From positions 2,039,001-2,103,000 of the forward strand of contig NC_037644.1 of NCBI RefSeq assembly GCF_003254395.2: a stretch of 64,000 nucleotides of DNA, given 5' to 3'. Position 1 is the first letter of the stretch. The number at the start of each line of letters is the position of its first letter. Under the pieces are notes generated by a model. The model saw only the letters and a list, made by a program, of their open reading frames with translations, was not told where the DNA came from and did no database searches. The DNA comes from Apis mellifera (taxonomy: Eukaryota; Arthropoda; Insecta; Hymenoptera; Apidae). Shown here in pieces: positions 1 through 13,757 of this stretch. Made by a program: the position numbers and the translations under genes.

Positions 1-871
1 TTCATTATTTACTATTATCTCTTATTAAATTGATTTATGATCTCACTTTAAAATTCCAAGATCGAGAATCAAATTTATCACATCGTAATTTAATTAACGA
101 AATAATCGAGGAAGAAATATTATTCAAACTCTTTCACACACAGAAATAGCAAACATAAGTTTTACTTACTAGATGAACTTGAGATTCTCTCAGGATGAAT
201 ACTTCTCAAGTTTCAAGCTTATCCAACCTTCATTCTTTCGAAAATTCATTCGAAAATCGAATCAACAAATAATTTCTTCTTTGCTCAACTTTGCTCAAAT
301 TTACGAAACCCGATGTAATCGGATTAGGAATCCAAGTATCCAACGATAAATTTCAGTTCGATCAACGAAAGCGACCTTCGCGACGAAACGAAACGAAACA
401 GAAGAAGGGGAGGGAGGGGGAGGAAAAAGGCAGGCAAGGAGCCGCCACAGGGCCTAATCTGGTATAATGCATCTCGGCATGCAAATAGATATTTTTAACC
501 TTGTCTCGAAGACGATCGATAGCCACGAAGCCGGCACGAAACTCGTCTAAATAATTGCTCCTCCTCGAGGAGTTGGAAATCATTTTTCTTCCTTCACGGC
601 CGCATCAATTGGATTCCGATGTTCCTCCCCTCTCCTCTCTTTCCATAATTCCAATATCGGAATACGAGAGCATCGTATTCCTTCGATTCTTCTACGCCCC
701 TTATTAATATACGATTTTCCCGTTTCTAAAGCGGAAAGTTTTCGATCTTTCCAAATTTTTCACCACGAAAAGTGAAAAGAATTACGTTCCGTAATTAATA
801 AATATATCTCGGATGCGGAAAAACCATCGCTCGGATCATCTCGATCCAAATCCAAAAGGATGTATTGAGAT
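1..871. other. Intergenic AT-rich DNA with a GC-richer patch
   Basis: No coding region is recognised. Positions about 355-570 are richer in G and C and include a purine-rich run (about 397-430) and the octamer ATGCAAAT at 479-486, the classical POU-domain binding site. Short open frames on the minus strand here are low-complexity and lack splice or family support. The patch may be regulatory; that is inference from composition only. Confidence 0.4.
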
Positions 872-1462
872 CGTGAACCAGCTCAAACAACATCAAAAGC
901 TGGTATTCGTCGAAAGAAGGTTTTGTTATCAGTTTGGTGGGATTACAAAGGAATTGTCTATTTTGAACTCTTACCACCCAACCGAACGATCAATTCTGTC
1001 GTCTACATTGAACAACTAACGAAATTAAACAATGCAGTTAAAGAAAAGCGGCCCGAATTGACAAATCGAAAAGGTGTTGTATTCCATCATGATGATGCAA
1101 GGCCACACGCATCTTTGGTCACTCGGCAAAAATTATTGGAACTTGGTTGGGATGTTTTGCCACATCCACCATATAGTCCTGACCTTGCACCATCCGATTA
1201 CTTTTTGTTTCGATCTTTACAAAACTCCTTGAACGGTAAAAATTTCGATAATGATGATGATATCGAATCGTACCTGATTCAGTTTTTTGCTAATAAAAAC
1301 CACAAGTTTTATGAACGTGGGATTATGATGCTGCCTGAAAGATGGCAAAAGGTCATTGATCAAAATGGGCAACACATTACAAAATAAAGTTATTTAGTTC
1401 CATGAAAAAATTGTCTTTGATTTTCTAAAAAAAAATCCGCAATTACTTAGTTGCCAACCCAA
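872..1462 (+). mobile_element. 5'-truncated mariner transposon (mellifera subfamily)
   Basis: This is the 3' part of a mariner element. The transposase reading frame (to a TAA at about 1387) keeps the second and third catalytic aspartates of the D,D(34)D triad, in the HHDDARPH motif (normally HHDNARPH) and the YSPDLAPSDYF motif. The 3' inverted terminal repeat ends with GTTGCCAACCCAA at 1450-1462, followed by the dinucleotide TA expected at the target site. Sequence matching the second copy (32185-33093) begins near 872. Everything upstream of that, including the DNA-binding domain, the first catalytic aspartate and the 5' terminal repeat, is missing. A broken, non-autonomous relic. The frame to its end is otherwise intact, so the copy looks fairly young. 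Confidence 0.93.
923..1387 (+). pseudogene. Mariner transposase C-terminal fragment
   Basis: This is an uninterrupted frame for the C-terminal half of a mariner transposase, the enzyme that cuts and joins the element's terminal repeats. About 150 residues remain of a family length near 345. Visible motifs are SVWWDY, the second catalytic Asp in the HHDDARPH block and the third in SPDLAPSDYF. The N-terminal helix-turn-helix domains and the first catalytic Asp (TGDEKW block) are lost, so the product could not transpose. Compared with the copy at 32185-33093 it lacks the one-base deletion that breaks that frame. Confidence 0.9.
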
Positions 1463-2417
1463 TAATATTCCTTTCGGGCAAAGTTTACACCCGGAAGCGG
1501 CGAGTTGTAATGACAGCACTTTCATCGTTATTCAGCGACGGCATCGACGAGGCGTAAAAATCGATGATCGCGTCCCATAATCGCTTGTAAGCTTTCCCAT
1601 CCGACGTTGAATCGCGAGATGTTCTTCACGAATTCCGTATGAAAGGAACGTGTTTCAATTACAGTTTACGCGATTGTTAACATCACTATGGGAGGATATA
1701 TCCTCCTGGTTCGAGTTCTCCAGGTTCAAAGGGAAAGATTAGATGAATTGTCGATGATTAATGGTATCTCGCATCGCACGTGCGCCTGAAATTTGTCAAA
1801 TTCTGCCCTCGAAGGAATAATCTTCTCGTATTTTGAAATTTAGAGGAAGATGATTTAGAGAATGATAAGTTAATGTGATTCTGGTAAATCTCTATATATT
1901 TTTGTTATTAACTCGAGGAAAGTCGTGAAAAGATTAATACGATTCGAATAGATAAATTATTAGTTTATTATTTTGATAAAAAGGTGCTTAATCGAAAAAG
2001 TTTTTGAAATGTATTATTAAATAAAAGATTGTATTATTTATAAAATTATTAAATAGAAATGTATTATTTAATAGAAGTGCTTCTTCATAATTTCAAAAGT
2101 GATGCGTTGAAAAAATCTATTGAAAATAATAATAGATCTTAGGAAAATTTAATGAATTGTAACCTGTTCCGAGTCAGTGAGCTGGTTGAACGTGACCTTT
2201 CGCTATAGCAACGTTGACAGAAATACGCTATGAATAGGGAAAATTCTTTTCATTATTGTTTCAATTAAAGGAAAAATAAAAGAACCGTTTATGCCGGATG
2301 AACAGGCTCGTTTTTCTTTTTTTTTTTTTTATTTCGTTTGACCCAATTTTCATCGTTGCTTTTGTTATCTCGAACAACTATCTTATATTCCATTTCTACC
2401 TCCATTTCTTCTTTTTC

Positions 2418-2448
<31 letters not shown>

Positions 2449-2664
2449 TACATCCGTGTGGCACAGCATTGATGGGAATGGTATCATGTTGGCAATTTAC
2501 GCTGTACACGATTGTCGAAGGTTAACCTGGATTCAATCGTTTTAATCATAGAACGAAGACCGACCGGATGAGACAAAGAACAAAGAACGGGATACGCCGG
2601 AGGTTAACCTCGTCCGCAAGTGTCTTTTTCCTTTTTCCGGTTTCCCTCATTTTCTCTTTGTACG

Positions 2665-2957
2665 CGTTTGGTTCTTCTATTATCTTGTTTTTTTTTTACT
2701 TTTGTCCTCGATCATTCATTTCTGGATTTTTTATAAATTCTTAAATTTCTTGTATTTATCCTCTGGATAAATTTATGGTCTTAAACTTTTAGACAGTTTT
2801 CTAGTTTTATTGATTCTTCTATTATCTTGTTCTTTTTTTTACTTTTGTCCTCGAATGAATTTCCTGGATTTTTTAGATTCTTAAATTTCTAGTATTTATC
2901 CTTTGGATAAATTTATGGTCTTATACTTTTAGATAGTTTTCTGATTTTATTGATTTA
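2665..2957. repeat. Two-copy tandem duplication, about 147 bp unit
   Basis: The segment beginning TTCTTCTATTATCTTG recurs about 147 bp later. Both copies share the phrase ATTTATCCTYTGGATAAATTTATGGTCTTA and a following TTTTAGAYAGTTTTCT. Divergence is only a few bases, which points to a recent local duplication. No coding content is seen. Confidence 0.75.
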
Positions 2958-5592
2958 TGAGATTTATGAGATTTTTAAGTTTTGTACATATTGAAATATT
3001 TTTTATATTTCTAGAATCTTAAATTTCATGTTTTAATTTCATATTTTAAAGTCTTTCAAACCTTTTCTTTTTTTCTTTTTCCTATATTTTCCAAATTTTT
3101 ACATTTCCACATCTTTGAATTTTCAATCAATTTGTAAATTGATCATGCTTTAAAATTTGTTCGGTTTTAAATCTTAATTCTTTAAATCCTTTAATTTTTT
3201 TTATATATATATCATCTTCTCTAGATCTTTAAATATTTTCGAAAGTCTCGAGTTCCTCGATTTTTCTACATCATTATTTTCCTTTCTCTTTATTTCTACC
3301 GATCCTTTCTTACTCTCAATATCCGTTTTGTCAAATCTGCATTCGCAATTTTTGCAGTTCGACGAATCGCATTACGTTCGATGCATCACCACCTATTTCC
3401 ATTCTTTCTCTCTTACATATAGAATAATACTGTATTTATGAAACATTTTTTGAAGTATCGATTTTTTGAGAGATCAAAAATATCCACGCTTATTTATATA
3501 TATCCACGCACCGACTAAAATTTGCGTTAGAAGAAGACTATTATCATTTCATTCTATGTCTTGCTTTATCTCTTTTGTCTCTTAAAATTTTAAGTTAAAT
3601 TCTCAATTTAAAATTCTTTGATCCAAAAATTTTCGAATCCTGAAAATTCTGAAAATTCCAAACTGTTAAGAAAGTTATTAATGAAAAAAAAAAAAAAGGA
3701 ATCAAATTAAATTCATTTTAAAGAAATATTAAACAAAATTATACACACACACGAGTAAAATTATATAAATAATTATTACGAACTTTATAAGAGAAAATAT
3801 TTTAAATGAAGTCATGAAAGCATCGATAAATTGGCACGGTTGCCCCGATAAAATGGTGGAGAAGAAAAAAATTTAAACAGTCTTCACGCCTAGCCGCACT
3901 TAAGTGAATAATACGATGTTGCTGGATAATTCAATGAAATTTACGAGGCGACCGTAAAATTGAACTTGTGTTTGATCAAGATAGAAGGGAATACATGAAA
4001 TTTGCATCTTGCGTGACACTTATGCGAATTCCGCCACGATTTCCTTCCTTATGACCACTCGTTGCGCACTCGTTCAAACTTGTGAATCCGTTTATCGCGG
4101 TTGCTACAATCGTAATGATTAATGATTCTTTCTATATATAGTTTTCGTACACGATTTTAATTCGAAGCGATCTTTAATTATACAAATCTTGTTGAAAGAA
4201 TATAAATGTTTTTATTACGTGAATTCCAACGATCGTGTTGTTTGCTCGTTTATCTTTTTCCTTTCTTCTTTTTCTTTTTTTTTTTTTTTCTCTATTAATG
4301 GAACTGGTACTTAATGGTTACACGAAGATAGAAAATTAATAACGATGTGAAAATAAAAATGTAATAAAAAGTATATTGCATTGTAATTGGTAATTTTCTC
4401 GTTTTATTTTTAATTGGACGTACGTACATGTGTGATGATTTATGTGTGGTATCAAGTACATAGTAAAAAATTAGAAATAAAGAAGATTATAAGAAGAGAG
4501 AAGTTTAATATTTTATTGATACATCATTTCGAAGAAAGAGAAAGGAAAAAGAAAGTGAAATTTATAAGAAATTTATTAATAATCTTTTTAAACAATTTTT
4601 TCTTGAGGTACAATTCTTAAGAATTCAGACAATTTTTCAGACAATCTTTCCAAAGACAAAATTTCTTCAAGATATTTTCAAAATGATGTTTTGAAACAAA
4701 ATTTTTGGGAAGAAATTATTAGAGAAAAAATGTTTGAAATGATTCCTCATAATTTTTCACGAATGTAATATTCTTAAAATGTTTCGAAAATATTATTAGA
4801 ATAATTTGTACAATGATAAAACTGATGATGATTTAAACATTAATTAATTAATAACCATACATTAATCTCATTGTTTCTGATTGATCCAATTATAATTAGG
4901 TTTATCGCTACTTGTATCATTATTAATAGAAATTTTATTGTAATTTTACTGAAAAGACAAAATTCATTAATCTAGATAATGGTTCGTTCATAATTAGTGA
5001 ATGAATCGTTCAGAGAAATTTATTAATAATTTTTACATAGCAAAAAATTCATAAAAATTAAAAACTTTTAGAATATTTTTAATTATTTCATTCTAAGAAG
5101 TTTACTAATTTTGTTAATTCGATATCATTACTAAAATTAAAAGATTAATGTTCTAAATTCAAAGATATAACGATCATTCGACTATAAAGATTTACAGCTT
5201 CTTGTTTTTATACATTTTTTTGCGAACTACTTTAAAATAAAGAGGTGGAGATAAAAAAAAAAATTTGCATCCTAGATGCAATACAATAAAAGAGTTTGTA
5301 TTGTTCTCTGTGTTCTCGAGTCAAGAATAGCAATGTCAAATAAAATTTCACAGACTAGAGATAAACGTGTCATGGTTCGACAAGTCGGTAGATGGAAGCT
5401 TTGGAATAGTGGCACGTGGCCAAAATAGGGTCAAAGTTGTAAATTGTTCTCCCTCTTTTTCTTTTTCTTTTTTTTTTTTTTTTTACTCTGCTACAAACCT
5501 TTTTCACAATTAATGAACGTGTCATACAATTAATTTCTCCATCGTGACTTTAATTTCGAATCTTCCGTGAAATAACATCAATGTAACCATTT

Positions 5593-5630
5593 TAAAGATG
5601 GCGATAAATCTTGGATTTATGCCATCTTTA
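5593..5630. repeat. Short near-perfect palindrome (hairpin)
   Basis: TAAAGATGGCGATAAATC, a TTG loop, then GATTTATGCCATCTTTA. The arms of 17-18 bases pair completely except for one bulged G. It is too short for a canonical microRNA precursor and lies in noncoding DNA. Confidence 0.7.
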
Positions 5631-6879
5631 TTTCTTTCTAAAGAACTAAAAGTTTTCAAACACTTATAACTTCTTATAACTTTTATCATTCGTTTCTGGA
5701 AGTCGGTCGAATCTTTAAAATAATTAAAGAAGTTAAATTTAGATTAATTTATATGAATATTAATTAATTCATAGCTTTATATAGAAATGCGCATGCTCGA
5801 ATTGAAGCCATATTATTTCTAATTATGGCGCGTTTCTTTGAAATTTCCTAAATTCGAAATATTGAATATTTCAGAATATATCAGAAGAAAATTGATATGA
5901 ATAGACGTGTATCAGAGAGAAATGATTATTATACACTGAAAATTTATATAATATATACTTTTACTCATAAATATCTTGAAATACAAAGAAATTACGTAAA
6001 AAAACATTTATTCTATATATTCCATCTTTGATTCTGCAACAATGCTGATTATTATTATTGATTTAGCTAAGAATTGTTATAAATATCAAGGTTATATTAT
6101 TTAACATTCATATTTGTAAACATATTTTATCATTGAACTTTAAACTTTAACATATTTATTGGTAATTCATTTGTCCATGTTTTATTTATTATTATAAAAA
6201 TGGATTTTAACCGCTTAACGTGTCTAAAAAAATTCCATAAATCCTTTCCAATCTTTAACTGGTTTTAAATTCTAAAAGAAACGAAATGCACGTATGCTTT
6301 GCGTATTCTACGTATTTTCTTCAGTGAATCAACGTTTTCTTTTTCACTAGCCTTTCACGTTTTGTGCAAACGTAATTTTCCAAAAGAAGCCAAATACTCT
6401 TAGAAAATTCTAAATCTTTACTTTATATTCGAATTCTTACTTGGATTTTTTTTTTCTATCACAGAAATTAGATTTATCTAGCATTTCCTAAAGATGATTT
6501 GAAAGGAATTTTATATTCCCTGCAAATCTTGTGTTCCAATCTATAAAACTTAGAATCTGGAATAGTTGAAATGGATCGAATTTGTTGGCAAAATATTTCG
6601 ATAAATACTTATTAATATTGTATTCAAAAATAAATGTAATAAAATAATTATAAAATCGTAACAATTTAGATTAGATAACATTATTTGATCCATTTCGTAG
6701 TTTCAAGCACGAATTGAAAATTATCAATCCCAAAGATAATCCTCAGAATTTACGATTCCAAACATTTCTCTACTTTTTTCCCCCCAAAAAAATTACCCAT
6801 ATTTTCCCCTATCAATCTTGACCAACAAAACAGTCGCCATCTCCTAAACGTTTTAATCTTAATTTTTCATCCATCAGCC

Positions 6880-8334
6880 TTTCTAAATCTCCTCCTCCGT
6901 CCAGATATATAATTCCAGATCCTCGTCCAACGGACAGCTCGCCCAACACCATATCCCATTCTAAAACTCTCCGGCAAAAGAAACGGAACTCGTGTCAATC
7001 ATGGGATCGACCTTCTGGAACGAAGAAAAAGGTCGTTAAGGTTGTTTCATCCACCGTTTCCTTTCCATCGTTACGCAATCTCGTAGAGACGAGAGATGCA
7101 CGGCAGCAATGATCGAGGAACGAAGTGGTGGGACGAGCCACCACGCGGTCGGTCGCTATAGCACGCAGTCGATGAACAACACCGCAAGTCTGATTCCGGT
7201 GTGGCTGCTCGCCGGAAGCGGTCACTGTGGATCGGTATTCTCCGCCTCGAAATATCCAGTTTCGGATGGAATCTGGACTTGACTCGAAGAATCATCTTGG
7301 AAAGGAACACGACACCTCTCTTGCAGACTCTTGGAAAGACTATCTCTTTGTGCGATAATTTTTAAGGATAATTTATAAGGATACTCTTGGAAGGTATTAG
7401 ATATTGATTTTGAAGAATTATTTTTTTTAAGAAAAGTAATTTCTTTCTTTCGATTTTGGAGTAAATTTTGAGGATTTTTAGAAGAGGATTTTGACAGTTT
7501 GGAAGATTATTTTGAGAGATAATTTCTTCACTCGTGAACTCTTTGAAGAGTTTTTGGAGAGGGAGAGGTCTTCCAGAAGATAATTTTCTTGTGAAAGTTC
7601 GGAGAGTTTGAAGATTCGCTTGGAAAAGAATCTTTGTTTATGCTACTTTTTGACATTTGGCGAAAGAGAGTCTTTCGTGATCCAGGACAGTTGGGAGATT
7701 TTCTTGGAAAGAAGTATTTTTTGCCGTGATATTGAAGAATATAATTCGCCGAAAAGAATCATTTTTGAAAGATTCTCTTGAAACAGTGCTGTTTTGAGTG
7801 GATATTGAATGCTGAAAGAAGAAAATTTCGTCGAAAAAGAGAAAAGACTGAAAACAGTGATTATTTAAAAAAAAAAAATAACAAGTGATTTTGATTTAAT
7901 AGCATTCCAAGAACGAGTGATGTTGGTCAGTTTACCGATATCGATTCACATTTATCATACAGACATAATTATTGTGCTGTGATTTAAACCAAAACTTTGA
8001 TGCATAGTCTCAATTTGTTTTCTTGTTTCTTTTTTTTTTTGTTTATTATAAGTTCAAACATGACGAAAGATAAACTTTTGACGAATGATCTTTGATCCAT
8101 TCTCTTTCAACGTAATAATATTTTCAAGCCAGATTTCTGTTTACTTTTAAATCGATAAGCGAATTTGTTTAGCTATGTATTTTGTGTATTCGCATATTTT
8201 ATAAATAAGAATCGGAAATATTATTACCAAAATAATTATTGATCAACATTCCATAATTGCGATAAAGTTTTAACGTTGACGTTGGCCAACTTTGAATCTC
8301 AACTACGAAGAGTCGGAAATCATTTCTGTTTTCG
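6880..8334 (+). other. Candidate promoter and 5' untranslated exon upstream of CaMKK
   Basis: Positions about 6880-7300 form a GC-richer island with many CpGs. The downstream part (to 8334) is noncoding, with loosely repeated CTTGGAAAG-like words. It ends in the strong donor TTCG|GTGAGT at 8334/8335. CaMKK needs upstream 5' sequence because its first certain coding exon (25971) has no in-frame start, and no other plus-strand gene is visible nearby. A 5' untranslated exon of CaMKK joined by a roughly 17 kb intron is therefore possible. No transcript evidence is available, and a short open frame from ATG 7108 may be chance. Confidence 0.3.
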
Positions 8335-11300
8335 GTGAGTATCCATTCTCTTCGAACTTTAACACGGTCGCTTAAAAGTCAAATCTAAAAATATACATGT
8401 AAATTATATTCTTTTCACATTTATCCACACCTTTGAGAATCGATTCCTCGACGATTTGCAAAATCGTTTTCATATATGAATGTAAATTTGTTTATTTATA
8501 TGATCGATATAAACGGTTTTCACGTGATCTCGAGACGTTGTTGAAATTCAATAAACAAGGAATATATCTCGTGATTGATAATTATAAATACGACAAAGTA
8601 AATATTCTCGGGATTAGAAGAAGAAAAAGAACAAAAAAAAAAAAATTGTATCGTTTAAAATATTCGAAACAGTCGAAAGATAGATGTTAATTTTCAACGA
8701 TAAAATAAACGGTGCATATATCACTAAATTGATATCGCAATGTTGACGGTTTGTTTAGTTTCCACAGCTGTGTTTAACACATAACGTTTGCACACGTGTT
8801 GCCGATATTCTGCTGCAAACCAATGTAAATTGTAATCGTGCAATCGATGGTCGGGAATGAACAGGGAGGGAAAAATGAATTATATGCCTAATGGAACGAA
8901 AACGAGATAATGGGCAATTATAGCGATACGCATAAAAAATATATTTATATAACGTTTTTTTTTTTTTTTTGTACTTTTCCGTTTGAAGGCAATTTGAAAG
9001 GAAGATTATTGCTGTTCATTAAAAGAAAAAAATGTCATCATTGGAGGAAATATATCTGTTTTCGTAACTGTTGATTAAAATTATTGTATGCATATAACGT
9101 GTAAATATTGTGATAAATGCATGGAAAGAGCTCGGAGAGAAGTTGAAAATTGCTGCGCCAATCGAAAATACAGATTCATTCTCTTGTTTGTACACGTTCT
9201 GTTTAATCTACTTACGTGCTTGTTTATACGTGATTTATCCATAGGTAAACTTGAAATATTATCAAGGATCAAAAATTAACAAATCGATTAAATAATGAGT
9301 TTATTAAAATTTAATAAATGCTTCTTCATGTTTGAAATTTCAGAATTCTTGAATTTCTCCAAATTCTTTCAAAATTTTGAAATTTTAAAATACTCTAGAT
9401 TTATTGAAATTTTCAAAGCTTTATAATTTTTAATATTTAAGAATATTTGAATATTTCTCGAATTTTAAGTTAAAAAAATTTTGAAGTATCTTATTTTCAA
9501 AATTTTAGAATTTTTAAGTTCAAAAGCTCATTTTTAATTAAAGTATAAAATTAGTTAACGTTCTTTTTCCTCCCATGTTGTTATTTTCTTCGAGTTTCAA
9601 AATTCTGAAATTTAGAATTTCAAATTGGAATAATTTACTCATTCTGGATATTTTCTCGAACAAGTTTCATCTTGGAGCTAGTCAAATTTCCATGATTTTT
9701 AGGTTAAACGATTCGAAAGAATGGAAAACATCTTTGCAGAGTAAAATAACATCATTATTACCGAATTTTATCGTTTGGAAGTTACTTATGCAGCAATTAA
9801 TTCGGAAAAGAAAAATATCGAGATATCTTTTCGAGGAATTTCTTTATTCCTTAACCTTTTGATTAAAATTACAATATTACAATATCTTTTGCGATAAATA
9901 AATAAGTTTTAATAAATTTAACGAATTATAAACTGAAGTTAGAATAATATCAGATTTCATTTGAACAAAATGAAATTATACGTCTGACTTAGATTTATTT
10001 AAAATTTTGTAAAAATTTGGATAATTATGTAATTTGATGGTTGAATTCAATTCAATTTCACTTTAATTTTGTTACAATTTTTCTTTGAACAACTTTGTTT
10101 CGTTACTAAAAAGAAAAAAAAAATCAGGCAAAAATATCAAAAAAGTAACATATTTTTTCATTTTTAAAACTCTTTTCACGATTCCTCTTTTGTACTTTCA
10201 CCTGATTGATTTCTTTTAGTATACGAAATGATTCTATTTAACATAAATTGAAAAAATAAGAATGATTATTCAAGATGTAAATATTGAATTAAAATTTGAA
10301 AGGAAAAATTAAAAATTTTTCATTCTATTTTCTATTCTATTATTCTAAATTCATTGATATCTAACAACATCTAGCAATATATACGTAGAAAATAAATTCA
10401 TGAACAGAATATTCATTTATTATTTGCATAACACATAAAAGAAACAATATTTTACATTTCACAAGAAACATAGATAAAAATGATAAATACCGTAAAATTG
10501 CAGATTCGTGTTCCATTGTTGAAAAGATTGGTCGGGGTATTGCGTTACGAATGGAAGAACACGTTCTTCTGGGATGAAATTTCATGCATAATACATGGAA
10601 ATGGTGAACGATGATATCACTTTAATCGGTATATCGACGAAACGTTATTGAATCTGTTCGATGTCGGGAACGATGCCACGAGGAAAGACAAACGGTGCAA
10701 CGCGTAACCAATATGTGTCGACCTATCGATGCTAGTTATCGTATTTCGTAATTTATTACAACACACTAATAAATCGATTATTATCGCAATTCGCGCCATA
10801 ATTGAACGCCCGCTCCCTAATGAATTTCGACGATTCTAGAATTCGAACAAAGTTCAAAGGTCATTCCGAAACTCTAGAATTTTTAAATTCTCTTTAAGAG
10901 CTTTAAGAATTTTACAATAATAATAAGAATTATATATATTCAAGTTATATGGAATAGTAAAATTCTCAATTCCAAAATTGTTAATAACTTTTCAAAATTT
11001 TAAAATATCGAGATTTCATAGTTTCAAAATTCGGAATTTAAATCTGTTCAAAGTGTTAGAATTCCAAATCAGTCTTAATTCTAAAGTTTCGAAATTTAAG
11101 CTCTAAGAATTCCAGGATCCAGAAAACAACTTCAATGCTCTAGGATTTGAATTGTAAAATATTCCTAAAACAAAGTTTCGAAAAGTTCGATTTTATTTCG
11201 AATTGTTTACTTCTTCCACAACTTTTCATTTAATTCGAATTCGCAGAGACAAAATCCCCCGCGTTTCAAAATTTTCGAATCGTATATAACGCGATTAATT

Positions 11301-13060
11301 ATCGTGATTAATCAATGTGTCTAATAATAATGTGTCGTCCCTTGGACGATCGATAATTCATTAATGTAAGGTATAATAGAGGCAAGGTGCGCGTTACGGT
11401 TTTATTATGGATTTTTTTCCTCGTATTGTGCCTCGTCATTGAAACAACTAACGATGCTAATTATCATCGACGTCTCCAACTTTGACACTTTCAAATAGAT
11501 ATAAATGACAACATAATGGAGAATTGGTATCGTGACATCATGGACAATTGGTCCAGACTCGATCACGGACTTCATAAAGTTACCTAAAACAGAGATCTAA
11601 ATATTCGCAACGATGTTGGTGAAAGGGACACGAAAGAAAATTGAAATGAACCAGGCGATAGGAATATTTTAAACTCGAGTTTCGCTGCTACACGTCCTTG
11701 ATAAGATGCCTCTCGTGAAATTGCGACATTTTATTTCGCTTTATACGTCAACTTTCATGACATAGAAAATTTGCCATTTAATATCTCACGTGATACGTTT
11801 CCATGAGAATAAAATTTATATTCAACAATCCAAGAATTCTTCCTTCGCAAACGCGTTTTCTACTACATTTTCCTTCTACGTTTTCATTATTATTATTATT
11901 ATTATTATTGTTATTTCTTTTTTTATGGAATTTATTTTACAAGTGTTATTATTAAATCTTTTTATAATCAAATTCTTCAATATGGATAAAGAAATGAAGG
12001 GATTAAATAGGGATTTGTTTCGTTCTTCAAATATCACAATGAGTATTATACTTTGGATATTTTTTGTAAGTTTTTATACGTTCAAGTTTTGCAAATATTC
12101 AAATATGTAAATTATGGTTTACATTAAATTCAGAAATATTGGTAATTTAATTAATTAGTAACAATATTGATTTCTTATACCGATATTCTTTCATAATATA
12201 GATAATTAGATTTTGTATTGAGAGTTTAATGAGTTTCAATAATAATGTCAAATATTATTATTACAACTCATTACATGTAAAGAACATTTCTTATACATGA
12301 AAGATAACACAATATGTAAATATAACTCTAGAGGACTTAAGATTTAAGTACATACATAATTATACTATGTTTCTATTTTTCTATATTTATTTTAATAATC
12401 TTTCAGGTATAAATCTTCACATATTTTATTATCAAGTATATTTATTCAAGAATTACATCATAAGATCATTTTTATATCATCAATAATTTCAAATAGAACA
12501 TTATTGTTTAAGTTCTCTTTGCACGAATATTATTTTATGAATGATAAAATTTTTAATTCATACTTAAAAATCTGAAACAGTTGTCATGATCAGATATAGT
12601 AAAATATATTTTCAATCATCCATATTAAATAAATTTAAACGAAAAGAAAATATAATTATGAAAAATATTTTCTACAGAATGTTGAATTTTTAATTAAAGA
12701 TGATCTTTAATTTAATTTCCATGAAACTGAAGCAGCAAACATCGTAACACAAAAATAGTTGCAACTTGTAAATGTAAAACACGCGAATGGACTGGATATC
12801 GCCTCGAGTGGATCCGCGTAATGATTCTAAATCTGGGTTTCGAGTTGAGCGAACGATAAGTGCATAATGAATCGACTTAATACGTACGATCATTTATAGT
12901 GGAACGTTTATAGATATTCCCCTGGAACAGATATAATATATATAACAATTTTTTAATCCTTCAACAGATCGAATTATTTTTCTAGATGAATGAAACGTCT
13001 TTCATAATTTTTTATTTCCAAAATTCAATTATTCAATTTCTAATTTCTCGTGGAAAGAAA
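8335..13060. other. AT-rich noncoding stretch, possibly a long first intron
   Basis: No coding region is recognised. It contains a poly-T run near 8947-8970, an ATT trinucleotide run at about 11884-11910 and scattered GC-richer words around 8750-8860 and 11270-11470. Short open frames at 9575-9862 and 11790-12110 are hydrophobic or low-complexity translations without support. If the 8334 donor is used by CaMKK, this is intron. Confidence 0.5.
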
Positions 13061-13757
13061 ATTTCTTTAATCCAAAATAAAAAAATTGAAAGACTCTTTG
13101 AAATAGGTATTCGTCATTTCGAGATCAATTTCAATTTTCAAAAAAAAAAAAAAAAATTCTTTTCGTTTATCCAATAGTAGAATAATTTCAAAGGAACAAA
13201 GATTGATAATAATTTCTTTAATCCAAAATAAAAAAATTGAAAGAACTCTTTGAAACAGGCATCATTTCGAGATCAATTTCAATTTTTCAAAAAAACATTC
13301 TTTTCCAATAGTAGAATAATTTCAAAGGAGCAAAGATTGATAATAATTTCTTTAATCCAAAATAAAAAAATTGAAAGGCTCTTTGAAACAAGCATTCATC
13401 ATTTCGAGATCAATTTTAATTTTTCAAAAAAAAATTCTTTATCCAATAGTAAAATAATTTCAAAGGAGCAGATTGATAATAATTTCTTTAATCCAAAATA
13501 AAAAAATTGAAAGAACTATTTGAAACAGGCATTCATCATTTCAATTTTCAAAAAAAAAAAAATTCTTTTCGCTTATCCAATAGTAGAATAATTTCAAAGG
13601 AGCAAAGATTAATAATAATTTCTTTAATCCAAAATAAAAAAAATTGAAAGAACTCTTTGAAAGAGGCATTCATCATTTCGAGATCAATTTCAATTTTTAA
13701 AAAAAAAATTCTTTATCCAATAGTAGAATAATTTCAAAGGAGCAAAGATTGATAAAA
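13061..13757. repeat. Tandem repeat array, about 5 copies of a 135-150 bp unit
   Basis: Each unit starts with ATTTCTTTAATCCAAAATAA and contains a TTTCGAGATCAATTT word and an ATCCAATAGTARAATAATTTC word. Units begin near 13061, 13212, 13346, 13482 and 13618. Copies differ by short indels in the A-runs. The similar translated peptides are only a by-product of the repetition. Confidence 0.9.

Larger units (their letters stand above)
1463..6880. other. AT-rich noncoding stretch
   Basis: No gene is recognised. It holds many homopolymer T runs, a two-copy tandem duplication at about 2665-2957 and a short near-perfect palindrome at 5593-5630 (both listed separately). Open frames here (for example 2298-2525 and 4414-4620) are poly-Phe/Lys low-complexity translations of AT-rich DNA with no splice-site framing or recognisable motif. 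Confidence 0.6.

Noticed and set aside
813..1019. Plus-strand frame over the mariner 5' boundary
   Set aside because: It reads the transposase region in the wrong frame; the frame at 923-1387 carries the conserved motifs.
13061..13757. Possible CRISPR-like spaced repeats
   Set aside because: Units are contiguous, about 140 bp, with no short conserved repeat separating unique spacers, and the genome is eukaryotic. These are minisatellite-type tandem repeats.
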